Shown here piece by piece: positions 1-8,918 of a stretch of 31,439 nt of DNA. Source of the stretch: MGOM01 sp035455265 (lineage in GTDB: Bacteria; Chloroflexota; Anaerolineae; Anaerolineales; E44-bin32). The notes under the pieces were generated by a model that saw nothing but the letters and a program-made list of their open reading frames with translations, was not told the DNA's origin and searched no databases. The translations under genes were made by a program, and so were the position numbers. The stretch covers positions 1 through 31,439 of the forward strand of contig DATIFK010000237.1 in assembly GCA_035455265.1 (NCBI GenBank), given 5' to 3'. How positions within the stretch are numbered: position 1 is the stretch's first letter; each line of letters begins with the position of its first letter.

Positions 1-728
1 ATCCGAATCACGACGTCGGCCGTCGATCGACCTCCCACCAGCCAGAAATCAAGCAGACCGTCATCGACGAGCGCTCCGGGCGCCAGCTCCAGCAGCCCAC
101 CGGCGTAGCGGCGGATGTTGCTGGCGACGGCCACGATGTAGCGACCGCCCCAACGTCGCCCGTCGGCTTCGACTTCCAGCTCGAGGCCGTCCCATTGAGC
201 CGAAGAACGAAGCACTTCCGCCAGGTACAGGGCCGTGGGGACGAGCTTCATGAGGCGCGTTCTCGGCTCAAGCGCCGCAACGACACGCGCATCGAGCCCG
301 GCACCGGCCCACAAGAGAAAGACTCGTCCATTGGCCTCGCCGACATCCACCAGCCGAGGCTCCCCCAGGGCCAGACGCTCGGCGGCGCGTTCGAGCAGTG
401 CCCAGGGCGGCCACGTCGGGGTCGTCAGGCCCAACTCGGCCGCCCAGACATTGGCCGTGCCACTGGGGAGAACGCCCAACGCTGTCTGGCTTCCAACCAA
501 GGCGGATGCGACCAGCCCCACGCTCCCGTCACCGCCGGCGATGAAGACGGCGTCGGCACCTTCCTGCGCGGCCACGGCCGCCAAGCGCCTCAGCTCCTCG
601 GCGTCTTGCGACGAGGCCGAGCGAATCGTCCAGCCGAGGCGCGTTAGTGCCTCGCTGGCTCGTCGCAGGAACAGGCCTGCCGGGAGGCGCCCGGCCGCCG
701 GGTTATGAAGGATCCAGCCGAAAGGCAT
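1..728 (-). CDS. Diacylglycerol kinase-like lipid kinase (3' end outside window)
   Basis: Partial gene read leftward from ATG at 728; 242 codons are visible and the C-terminus lies outside the window. The protein begins MPFGWILHNPAAGR, the N-terminal phosphate-binding strand of the DAGK catalytic domain. It has the nucleotide-binding GGDGS motif at residues 65-69 and PSGTAN at 88-93, both hallmarks of the YegS/BmrU/DgkB family. Family members phosphorylate diacylglycerol, sphingoid bases or related lipids with ATP at the inner membrane face; the substrate here cannot be told from sequence. The usual length is about 290-320 residues, so roughly 50-80 are missing. It is divergent from the Ser/Thr kinase at 807. 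There is no strong Shine-Dalgarno, only a G-run just upstream of the ATG. Confidence 0.88.
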   Translation of the reverse strand, partial: MPFGWILHNPAAGRLPAGLFLRRASEALTRLGWTIRSASSQDAEELRRLAAVAAQEGADAVFIAGGDGSVGLVASALVGSQTALGVLPSGTANVWAAELGLTTPTWPPWALLERAAERLALGEPRLVDVGEANGRVFLLWAGAGLDARVVAALEPRTRLMKLVPTALYLAEVLRSSAQWDGLELEVEADGRRWGGRYIVAVASNIRRYAGGLLELAPGALVDDGLLDFWLVGGRSTADVVIR

Positions 729-748
729 GGGGGGTCCCCGTCGAAGTC

Positions 749-776
749 ATTATAGCCCAGGCTCCCTTGTTGTCGG
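749..776 (-). promoter_or_regulatory. Predicted promoter of the lipid kinase gene
   Basis: Reading the minus strand, a CCGACA -35-like box (776-771) is followed by a 16-base spacer and a perfect TATAAT -10 box (754-749). Transcription would start near 742, leaving a leader of about 14 bases before the ATG at 728. The -35 box overlaps the -35 box of the divergent promoter for the kinase at 807. Confidence 0.6.
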
Positions 777-798
777 AGGAACGAGGACGGCTTACAAT
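770..798 (+). promoter_or_regulatory. Predicted promoter of the Ser/Thr kinase gene, giving a leaderless mRNA
   Basis: TTGTCG (770-775), a 17-base spacer and TACAAT (793-798) make a good sigma-70-type promoter. The expected transcription start falls at about 805-807, on the GTG start codon itself, so the mRNA should be leaderless. No Shine-Dalgarno lies at the proper distance in the transcribed part. Confidence 0.55.
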
Positions 799-806
799 GC
801 CCGGCT

Positions 807-1853
807 GTGAACCCACCCGCCCCCGTTTCTCCCGCGCAACCTCCTCTGGCTGGCCGCTATCAGATCCGCGGCGAGCTCGGCTCCGGCGGGATGGCCCACG
901 TGTATCAGGGTGTCGATCTGCAGTTGCAGCGACCGGTGGCGATCAAGGTGTTGCGCGAAGACCTGATCGAGGCCCCGGGCTTCCGCGCGCGGTTCCTGCA
1001 AGAGGCGCGCGCGGCGGCCAACCTGGCCCACCCCAACATCGTCACCGTGTACGACTCGGGCGTGGATCAGGGTCGCTTCTTCTTCGTGATGGAGCGCGTC
1101 GCCGGCACCGACCTGAAGACATTGCTGCGCCGACGGGGTCGCTTGCCGATCGAAGAGGCCGTTGGGATCACGATCCAGGTCGCCTCCGGGGTTGGCTATG
1201 CGCACAGAGCCGGTTTGATTCACTGCGACATCAAGCCGCAGAACGTTCTGGTCGCCCCGGACGGGACAGCGAAGATCACCGATTTCGGAATCGCGCGCGC
1301 CCTGTCCACCATCGATCCCAATGAGTCGACGGACGTTGTCTGGGGCAGCCCTCAGTACTTCGCCCCCGAGCAAGCCGCTGGAGCGGCTCCATCGCCTGCG
1401 AGCGACGTCTATGCCCTCGGCGTCATGTTGTATGAAATGGTGACCGGACGACTGCCCTTCGAGGCCGAGAACGCCGAACATCTGGCCGAACTCCACGTGA
1501 CGGCCGACCCGTTGCCGCCTCGCCGCGTCAACCCCGGCATCCCCGCCCCACTCGAGCAGATCATCCTCAAAGTCCTCTCCAAGGAACCCTCGGCGCGCTA
1601 CCGCACGGCCGACCAACTGGCACGGGTCCTCACCACCTTCGCTCCGTCGCGGGCAGGCGCAGTCCCCGTGGGAGCTCCGCCGGCGGCTGATCGAGCGGAC
1701 CCCGAAGCGTACACGGCAGCGGTGCCGCGCCCGCCTGAGGCGGTCGACTGGGTCGCGGTCGTGCTTGGCTTGATCGCGTTCCTCGCCGTCGGCGGCCTGA
1801 TCCCGCTTTGGCTGTGGGCGTGCCTGGCCTACCCAAGCTGCCCTTTGAGATAG
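807..1853 (+). CDS. Membrane-anchored Ser/Thr protein kinase (PknB family)
   Basis: Hanks-type kinase of 348 residues starting at GTG 807. It carries the glycine loop GSGGMAHVY (25-33), VAIK with ATP-binding Lys47, helix C Glu66, catalytic loop HCDIKPQN (139-146) with Asp141, DFG (159-161) and APE (186-188). Residues from about 270 to 312 are a Pro/Ala-rich linker. A single hydrophobic segment at about 315-337 then anchors it, leaving only a few residues outside, so there is no large sensor domain such as PASTA. The catalytic loop has Cys where HRD kinases have Arg, so it is a non-RD kinase. It would phosphorylate cytoplasmic proteins on Ser/Thr; targets are unknown. It is divergent from the lipid kinase and 254 bp upstream of ftsH. 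Confidence 0.95.
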   Translation: MNPPAPVSPAQPPLAGRYQIRGELGSGGMAHVYQGVDLQLQRPVAIKVLREDLIEAPGFRARFLQEARAAANLAHPNIVTVYDSGVDQGRFFFVMERVAGTDLKTLLRRRGRLPIEEAVGITIQVASGVGYAHRAGLIHCDIKPQNVLVAPDGTAKITDFGIARALSTIDPNESTDVVWGSPQYFAPEQAAGAAPSPASDVYALGVMLYEMVTGRLPFEAENAEHLAELHVTADPLPPRRVNPGIPAPLEQIILKVLSKEPSARYRTADQLARVLTTFAPSRAGAVPVGAPPAADRADPEAYTAAVPRPPEAVDWVAVVLGLIAFLAVGGLIPLWLWACLAYPSCPLR

Positions 1854-2005
1854 CTTCCAGCCGCCAGCTCCATGCCGCCGGCTGCCAGCCGCCGGCAACG
1901 GTTTCCAGTCCCCAGTCGCCAGTTTCCAGTCAATCCAAGACACCATATTGAAGACTTGGACCCGGGAGGTCGAGGCCGGAAGCTGGAAGCTGGTCGCTGG
2001 CGGCT
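1852..2005 (+). repeat. Inverted heptamer-repeat element between the kinase and ftsH
   Basis: This noncoding spacer consists largely of imperfect 7-bp tandem units. AGCNNCC units start at 1852 and 1859. Four NNCCAGT units run without a break from 1903 to 1930, with variable first bases TT, CC, CG and TT. Four GGNNGCT units run from 1978 to 2005, with variable bases AA, AA, TC and CG. The right array is the reverse complement of the left one, so the ends can pair. The first unit begins inside the kinase stop codon. A related but shorter array lies at 11593-11665. It resembles the short tandemly repeated heptamers known from cyanobacterial intergenic regions; the function is unknown. Confidence 0.7.
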
Positions 2006-2048
2006 CACTTTCTCCCCGTTCTCTAACAGAACGTCTATTCGAGTGCGG

Positions 2049-2054
2049 TATAAT
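2049..2054 (+). promoter_or_regulatory. Predicted -10 box of ftsH
   Basis: Perfect TATAAT at 2049-2054, 53 bases before the ftsH start codon. No convincing -35 box is seen at 16-18 bases upstream. The predicted start near 2061 leaves a leader of about 47 bases containing a strong Shine-Dalgarno. Confidence 0.55.
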
Positions 2055-2107
2055 CCGCGCGCTGGCCTCCGGGGGGTGGGCCGGTCGATTCGTTCGAGGA
2101 GGTACGG

Positions 2108-3982
<1,875 letters not shown>

Positions 3983-4003
3983 CCTTCGTCAACCACACAA
4001 CGA

Positions 4004-4033
4004 AACGAGCCCCCGGACAACCGGGGGCTCGTT
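4004..4033. terminator. Bidirectional intrinsic terminator between ftsH and the acyl-CoA synthetase gene
   Basis: A perfect 13-bp stem, AACGAGCCCCCGG paired with CCGGGGGCTCGTT, closes an ACAA loop. A T-rich tail follows on the plus strand (TTCTTCTG) and another on the minus strand (TTTCGTTGTG). The site lies between two convergent stop codons, so it can serve both genes. Confidence 0.88.
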
Positions 4034-4053
4034 CTTCTGTCGCTGAACGCCGA

Positions 4054-5751
4054 CTACGCCGCCGTCGACTCCGGCGGCTTCTCCCGATCCTGCCGCACCA
4101 GCTCGCGGCGAAGGATCTTCCCGACAGTCGTCTTGGGCAACTCGGTGCGGAATTCGACCTGCGTCGGGACCTTGAACGGCGCCATCCGCTCCTTGCACCA
4201 GGCGCGGATTTCATCCACCGTCAGGGTTTCGCCGGGCCGCGGCACCACCCAGGCTTTGACGGTCTCGCCGCGGTACGCATCCGGGACTCCGGCCACGCCG
4301 ACCTCGAGCACCTTGGGGTGCTTGGAGATCTCCTCTTCCACCTCACGCGGCCAGACCTGATAGCCTCCGGGCTTGATCAGTTCCTTCTTCCGGTCGACGA
4401 TGTAAAAGTATCCGTCCTCATCCATCCGGGCGATGTCACCCGTGAAGAGCCAGCCGCTCTTCAAAGCGATGGCCGTCTCGCCGGGCATGTTGTGGTAGCC
4501 CTGCATCACATTGGGCGACTGGATGGCCAACTCGCCCACCTCCCCGACGCCCAAGACCGTGACGCCGTCATCGAGGGAGACGATGTGGCAATCGACATCG
4601 GGAAACGGCAAGCCGATCGATCCGGCCCTGGTCTCGCCATTGAGCGGATTGCAGTGGGTGGCCGTCGGCGCTTCGGACAGCCCGTAGCCTTCCACCAACT
4701 TCCCGCCGGTCAGGGCCTCGAAACGATCCTTGGTATCGCGCATCAGCGGAGCCGACCCGGAGATGCAGGCTTTGATCGACGTCACCTTGTACTTCCCCGC
4801 TTTCACGTCGGCATTGTTGTTGATGGCGTTGTACATCGTCGGCACGCCCGGGAAGACGGAGGGGGCGTACTTGTCGATGGACTGGAGGACGTCCGGCAGG
4901 TCTCTTGGATTGGGGATCATCACCATCGAAGCGGCCGCCTGGATGGCATACGACATGCCCGCCACCATCCCGTAGACATGGAAGAGTGGGATCGCCATCA
5001 AGACCGTTTCAGCGCCGTCCTTCGTCTCGGGCATCCAGGCGCGGATCTGCAGCGTGTTGGCGACCAGGTTGCGGTGCAGAGCCACGGCCGCCTTCGACAG
5101 GCCCGTCGTCCCGCCGCTGTATTGGAAGAGAGCGAGGTCGTCCGGACCGACCTCGACCTTCGGCGCCGGCGCCGAAGCGAACTGCCGCAGGACGTCCTGC
5201 AGCCAGACGTCATCACCGGTCAGCGTGGCGCGATGGCCACCCTTCTTCTCCTTGGCCAGGGTGAACAGCACGCGCGTCAAGGGCGGCAAGTACTCCTTGA
5301 TGTTGGTGACGATCAGTTTGCGCAGTTTGGTCTTGGGCTGGACCTCCTTGACCATCCGGTAGAAGTTGCTCATGCACAGCAGGATCTCGACCCCGGCGTC
5401 GTTCATCTGGTGTTCGATCTCGCGCGCCGTGTAGAGCGGGTTGGTCGCCACCACGACCCCGCCGGCTTTGAGGATGGCGTAGAAGGCCATCACGAATTGG
5501 GCGGAGTTGGGCATGAAGATCCCGACCGGTTGCCCCTTGCGCACGCCCATGGAGGCCAGGGCCGCCGCCAAGTGGTCGGTTTGGGCGTCCATCTCCCCAT
5601 AGGTCACAGCGTGGCCGTGGAACAAGGTGCAGGGCCGGTTCGGAAAGCGTTGCGCCGATTGCCTCAGGAAGGCTTGCAGGGGAATGGCGGGGTACTCGAG
5701 GTGGTGCGGGACGCCAGGATCATAGTGCTTGAACCACGGTCGATCTTGCAT
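4054..5751 (-). CDS. fadD: Long-chain fatty acid--CoA ligase (FadD-like AMP-forming synthetase)
   Basis: Acyl-adenylate-forming enzyme of 565 residues, activating fatty acids to acyl-CoA with ATP. ATG 5751 is chosen because AAGGAGG sits 6-8 bases upstream; the frame is open 23 codons further, but that part lies over the predicted promoter. Motifs are the P-loop YSGGTTGLSK (211-220), EGYGLSE (354-360), the hinge region TGDI (437-440) to DRKKELIK (453-460), and PKTTVGKIL near the C-terminus with catalytic Lys545. Order and length match FadD and related medium- to long-chain acyl-CoA synthetases. Chain-length specificity cannot be read from sequence. The gene is single, convergent with ftsH and divergent from the aminotransferase operon. 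Confidence 0.93.
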   Translation of the reverse strand: MQDRPWFKHYDPGVPHHLEYPAIPLQAFLRQSAQRFPNRPCTLFHGHAVTYGEMDAQTDHLAAALASMGVRKGQPVGIFMPNSAQFVMAFYAILKAGGVVVATNPLYTAREIEHQMNDAGVEILLCMSNFYRMVKEVQPKTKLRKLIVTNIKEYLPPLTRVLFTLAKEKKGGHRATLTGDDVWLQDVLRQFASAPAPKVEVGPDDLALFQYSGGTTGLSKAAVALHRNLVANTLQIRAWMPETKDGAETVLMAIPLFHVYGMVAGMSYAIQAAASMVMIPNPRDLPDVLQSIDKYAPSVFPGVPTMYNAINNNADVKAGKYKVTSIKACISGSAPLMRDTKDRFEALTGGKLVEGYGLSEAPTATHCNPLNGETRAGSIGLPFPDVDCHIVSLDDGVTVLGVGEVGELAIQSPNVMQGYHNMPGETAIALKSGWLFTGDIARMDEDGYFYIVDRKKELIKPGGYQVWPREVEEEISKHPKVLEVGVAGVPDAYRGETVKAWVVPRPGETLTVDEIRAWCKERMAPFKVPTQVEFRTELPKTTVGKILRRELVRQDREKPPESTAA

Positions 5752-5808
5752 GCGGCCCTCCTTGGCTTCGGCTGTCGGTGGATGGGGGAGGCGCGGTGCT
5801 GTAAGACT

Positions 5809-5837
5809 TTTATACAACACAATGCGGGCCGTTCCAA
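5809..5837 (-). promoter_or_regulatory. Predicted promoter of the acyl-CoA synthetase gene
   Basis: On the minus strand TTGGAA (5837-5832), a 17-base spacer and TATAAA (5814-5809) form a plausible sigma-70-type promoter. Transcription would start near 5802, about 50 bases before the ATG at 5751. Confidence 0.5.
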
Positions 5838-5847
5838 GGCGGGGTGG

Positions 5848-5853
5848 TACAAT
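5848..5853 (+). promoter_or_regulatory. Predicted -10 box of the aminotransferase operon
   Basis: TACAAT at 5848-5853 stands in an otherwise very GC-rich stretch; no good -35 box is visible. A start near 5860 would give a leader of about 148 bases with several hairpins before GTG 6008. Confidence 0.4.
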
Positions 5854-5878
5854 TACATATCACCGACCCGACCACCCT

Positions 5879-5973
5879 GACCGGCCCCGCGGCCGCACAG
5901 CAGGGGTTCGGCCGGTCGGCAGCCTGCCTCCCTCCAGGCAGCGCGGCGGCCCCACCCGACGGTCCGGGTCGCC
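5879..5973 (+). other. Structured 5' leader of the aminotransferase operon (possible cis-regulatory RNA)
   Basis: Three consecutive stems can form. GACCGGCC (5879-5886) pairs with GGCCGGTC (5910-5917). CTGCCT (5924-5929) pairs with AGGCAG (5936-5941) around a 6-base loop. GGCG (5945-5948) pairs with CGCC (5970-5973), enclosing a hairpin of ACCCG (5954-5958) with CGGGT (5965-5969). The Shine-Dalgarno GGAGG (5994-5998) and GTG start follow. I do not recognise a known riboswitch class. In DNA this GC-rich some pairing is expected by chance. Confidence 0.35.
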
Positions 5974-6007
5974 GGCCAACCGACGTACAAGGCGGAGGTC
6001 CTAGCCT

Positions 6008-7336
6008 GTGAAGACCTACACCCTGCCAGGCCCCAAGGCCCGGGCCTACCTGGAACGAGACCGGGCCGTCATCTCCCCGTCCTACCCTCGCTCGACGCCT
6101 TTCGTCATGGATCACGGGCGCGGTTCGGAGGTTTGGGACGTCGACGGCAATCGCTTTCTCGACTTCGCCGCCGGCATCGCCGTCTGCTCGACGGGCCACA
6201 GTCATCCCAAGGTTGTCGAGGCGATCACCCAGCAAGCGCAGCGATTCCTTCACATCTCATCGGACTATTACCATCCGAAATGGGTGGAGGTCTCTGAACG
6301 GTTGGCCTCCCTCGCCCCGTTCGAGGAACCGGCGAAGGTCTTTCTCGGGAATTCGGGCGCCGAGTCTGTCGAGGCCGCCATCAAGCTGGCCCGGCATCAC
6401 ACTGGCCGCACCCAGTTCATCGGGTTCTACGGCTCGTTCCACGGCCGGACCATGGGTGCGCTGGCCTTCACCTCCAGCAAACCGCTCTACCGTCGCGGGT
6501 TTCTCCCGGTCATGGGCGGGGTCGCTCACGTTCCCTTCCCCGATCCCTATCGCCCGGTGCTGACGTCCGCCAACGGCGACGCCGACTACGGCGAAACCGT
6601 CGTGCGCTACATCGAGGACGTCGTCCTGGCGCGAGCCGTCCCGCCCGACGAATGCGCCGCCATCCTGGTGGAACCCATCCAGGGTGAGGGCGGCTACATC
6701 GTCCCGCCCGACGGCTTCTTCCCGGCGCTTCGGGCACTCTGCGACAAGTACGGCATCCTGCTCATCGCCGACGAGGTGCAATCGGGCGTCGGCCGAACCG
6801 GCAAGTGGTGGGCCATCCAGCATTGGGGCGTCGAGCCGGACATCGTCTGCGCCGCCAAGGGCATCGCTTCCGGCGTCCCGTTGGGGGCGATGATCGCCCG
6901 TGAGAGTGTGATGGACTGGCCCCAGGGGGCACACGGAAACACCTTCGGCGGCAACCCGCTGGCATGCGTCGCCTCGCTGGCGACCCTCGACCTGATCGAG
7001 CACGAAATGATGCAGAACGCCGCCGAGGTCGGGACGTACACACTGGACGCGCTGGCCGAGATCCAGTGCCGCCACGCCACCATCGGCCACGTTCGCGGCA
7101 AGGGCTTGATGATCGGCATCGAGTTTGTCAAGAACCGCGAAACCAAAGAAGCTGCCCACGGCCTGCGCGAACGCATCCTCGACCGCGCCTTCACCCACGG
7201 TCTGCTGTTGCTGGGGTGCGGCGAAAGCACCGTCCGCCTGGCGCCGCCACTCAACATCGAACGACAGCAGGTGGATGAAGCCTTGGAGATTCTCGAGGCG
7301 GCGGTCACCGAAGCGGAATCGGAGGGCCTGGATTGA
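6008..7336 (+). CDS. Class III PLP-dependent aminotransferase (GabT/ArgD-like)
   Basis: Fold-type I aminotransferase of 442 residues, transferring an omega-amino group to a 2-oxoacid using pyridoxal phosphate. The GTG start at 6008 has GGAGG nine bases upstream. Visible motifs are NSGAES (115-120, phosphate binding), SFHGRTMG (143-150), ADEVQSGVGRTG (254-265) with Asp255 for the PLP ring nitrogen, and AAKGIASGVPLG with Schiff-base Lys284. These fit 4-aminobutyrate or acetylornithine aminotransferases, but also the related omega-transaminases and amino-acid racemases of this superfamily, so the substrate stays open. It is the first gene of an apparent operon with the histidine kinase (4-base gap) and the CpXC gene. 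No succinate-semialdehyde dehydrogenase or arginine gene is nearby. Confidence 0.9.
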   Translation: MKTYTLPGPKARAYLERDRAVISPSYPRSTPFVMDHGRGSEVWDVDGNRFLDFAAGIAVCSTGHSHPKVVEAITQQAQRFLHISSDYYHPKWVEVSERLASLAPFEEPAKVFLGNSGAESVEAAIKLARHHTGRTQFIGFYGSFHGRTMGALAFTSSKPLYRRGFLPVMGGVAHVPFPDPYRPVLTSANGDADYGETVVRYIEDVVLARAVPPDECAAILVEPIQGEGGYIVPPDGFFPALRALCDKYGILLIADEVQSGVGRTGKWWAIQHWGVEPDIVCAAKGIASGVPLGAMIARESVMDWPQGAHGNTFGGNPLACVASLATLDLIEHEMMQNAAEVGTYTLDALAEIQCRHATIGHVRGKGLMIGIEFVKNRETKEAAHGLRERILDRAFTHGLLLLGCGESTVRLAPPLNIERQQVDEALEILEAAVTEAESEGLD

Positions 7337-7340
7337 GGCG

Positions 7341-8894
7341 ATGCTGCCCGACTTCCGAGTCCGCCAGCGCGACGACCTCCTCGAAATCTCCCGGCTGATC
7401 ACCGAGGAGCTCGATCTTCAGAAGGTCCTCGCTCGAATCTTACGAGTCGCCACCCAACTGCTGGCCAGCCACGCCGGGCTGGTCGCCTTGCACGACGAGG
7501 GCGAAGGTTGGCGGCTGGCGGCGACGCATGGGTTGAATCCCGACTTCACCCGCGAGTTGGAACCGCTGCTCTCCGACATCCCCGCCGAAGGCGATCCGGC
7601 GGTGTTCGCCGTGCCGGAGGTGAATCGCCGGCTGCAGCGCGTCACCCGGGCGGCGTCGATGGGCCTGCTCAACGGCGTTGGACTACCGCTGCTGGCGCGC
7701 GGTGAAGTTGTCGGCGTGCTGTTCGTGTTCCGCTCCTACGAGGGCGCCTACTCGTCCGAGGATCGCGCCTTGCTGCAAGCGTTCGCTTCGCAGGCGGCCA
7801 TCGCCGTCAGCAACGCCCGCCTCTACACGCAGGTCAACCGCCAGAAGCAATTCCTGGACGTCGTTCTCGAGTCGTCGGCCGACGGGATCTTCCTGCTCGA
7901 TCCGCGGCACCGGATCGTCCGCTTCAACCGCGCCTGCGAAAGGTTGCTGGCGCTGCCGGCGGCCGAGGCGGTCGGGCGGGCTCATGACGAAGTCTTCGAG
8001 TGGGCACGCCGCGAGCCGGGCCTGACGCTGGACGAGGCCGAAGCCGACGGCTGGCCGCTCTCGGCCCAGGCCACGCTCTACGTCGAAGGCGACCTGCGCC
8101 GGCGATCCGCCGGGACGGTCAGCGTCGGCGTGACGTACGCCCCCGCCCTCGGCGCCGACGGCCGGATGTTGAGCATCGTCGGCAGCGTTCGCGACATCAC
8201 GAAGTTTCGACAGGCCGAGGAGCTCAAGAGCACGTTCATCTCGATCGTCAGCCATGAACTGAGGACGCCGGTGGCGCTGATCAAAGGCTACGTCGGGACG
8301 CTGCGGCGCGAGGACGCTACCTGGGAGCCGTCGGTCGTGCGCGACAGCCTGGCGGTGATCGAGGACGAGGCCGACCACCTGGCCGGATTGATCGACGACC
8401 TGCTCGACGCCTCCCGCTTGCAGGCCGGCGTGCTCGGATTGAACAAGAGCGAAGTGGCCCTCGACAGCCTGGCTCAACGCGTCGTCGAGCGCTTTCGCAC
8501 GCAATCCGGTCAGCACACCTTCGAGGTCCGCTTTCCCAAGACGTACCCCCTGCTCCAAGCCGACGAGCAGCGCCTGACGCAGGTCTTCAACAACTTGCTC
8601 TCCAACGCGATGAAGTACTCCCCTGCGGGAGGGAAGATCCGTGTCCAAGGATCGGTGCGAGGCGAAGAGGCCGTCGTGTGCGTCAGCGACGAGGGTCCCG
8701 GCATCGACCCGCAGGACGCCCCGCACATCTTCGAGCGGTTCTACCGCTCGGCCTCGGCGGCGCAACGCACGCAGGGTGCCGGGCTGGGATTGTTCCTCGC
8801 CAAGTCGGTGGTCGAGGCCCACGGCGGACGCATCTGGGTCGACCCGGAGCGGGACCGCGGGGCGCGCATCTGCTTCAGCTTGCCGCGATCGTAG
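7341..8894 (+). CDS. GAF-PAS sensor histidine kinase
   Basis: Sensor kinase of 517 residues. ATG 7341 lies four bases after the aminotransferase stop; the frame is open upstream but only over that gene, so coupled translation is likely. Domains in order are GAF (about 15-160), PAS (about 168-290), the dimerisation/phosphoacceptor domain with SHELRTP (304-310) and phospho-His305, and the ATPase domain with N-box NNLLSNAMKYS (417-427), DEGPGI (450-455) and GAGLGLF (479-485). No membrane helix is evident, so it is probably a soluble sensor of a small ligand or redox signal. No response regulator gene is adjacent, so the partner must lie elsewhere. Confidence 0.94.
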   Translation: MLPDFRVRQRDDLLEISRLITEELDLQKVLARILRVATQLLASHAGLVALHDEGEGWRLAATHGLNPDFTRELEPLLSDIPAEGDPAVFAVPEVNRRLQRVTRAASMGLLNGVGLPLLARGEVVGVLFVFRSYEGAYSSEDRALLQAFASQAAIAVSNARLYTQVNRQKQFLDVVLESSADGIFLLDPRHRIVRFNRACERLLALPAAEAVGRAHDEVFEWARREPGLTLDEAEADGWPLSAQATLYVEGDLRRRSAGTVSVGVTYAPALGADGRMLSIVGSVRDITKFRQAEELKSTFISIVSHELRTPVALIKGYVGTLRREDATWEPSVVRDSLAVIEDEADHLAGLIDDLLDASRLQAGVLGLNKSEVALDSLAQRVVERFRTQSGQHTFEVRFPKTYPLLQADEQRLTQVFNNLLSNAMKYSPAGGKIRVQGSVRGEEAVVCVSDEGPGIDPQDAPHIFERFYRSASAAQRTQGAGLGLFLAKSVVEAHGGRIWVDPERDRGARICFSLPRS

Positions 8895-8918
8895 ATCTCA
8901 GTTCGAAGGGACTCATCC

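Noticed and set aside
1903..2005. CRISPR-like array
   Set aside because: Units are 7 bp with no spacers and no cas genes are near.
4318..5880. 520-codon plus-strand frame across the acyl-CoA synthetase
   Set aside because: Antisense to fadD, whose motifs are complete; the translation has no recognisable domain.
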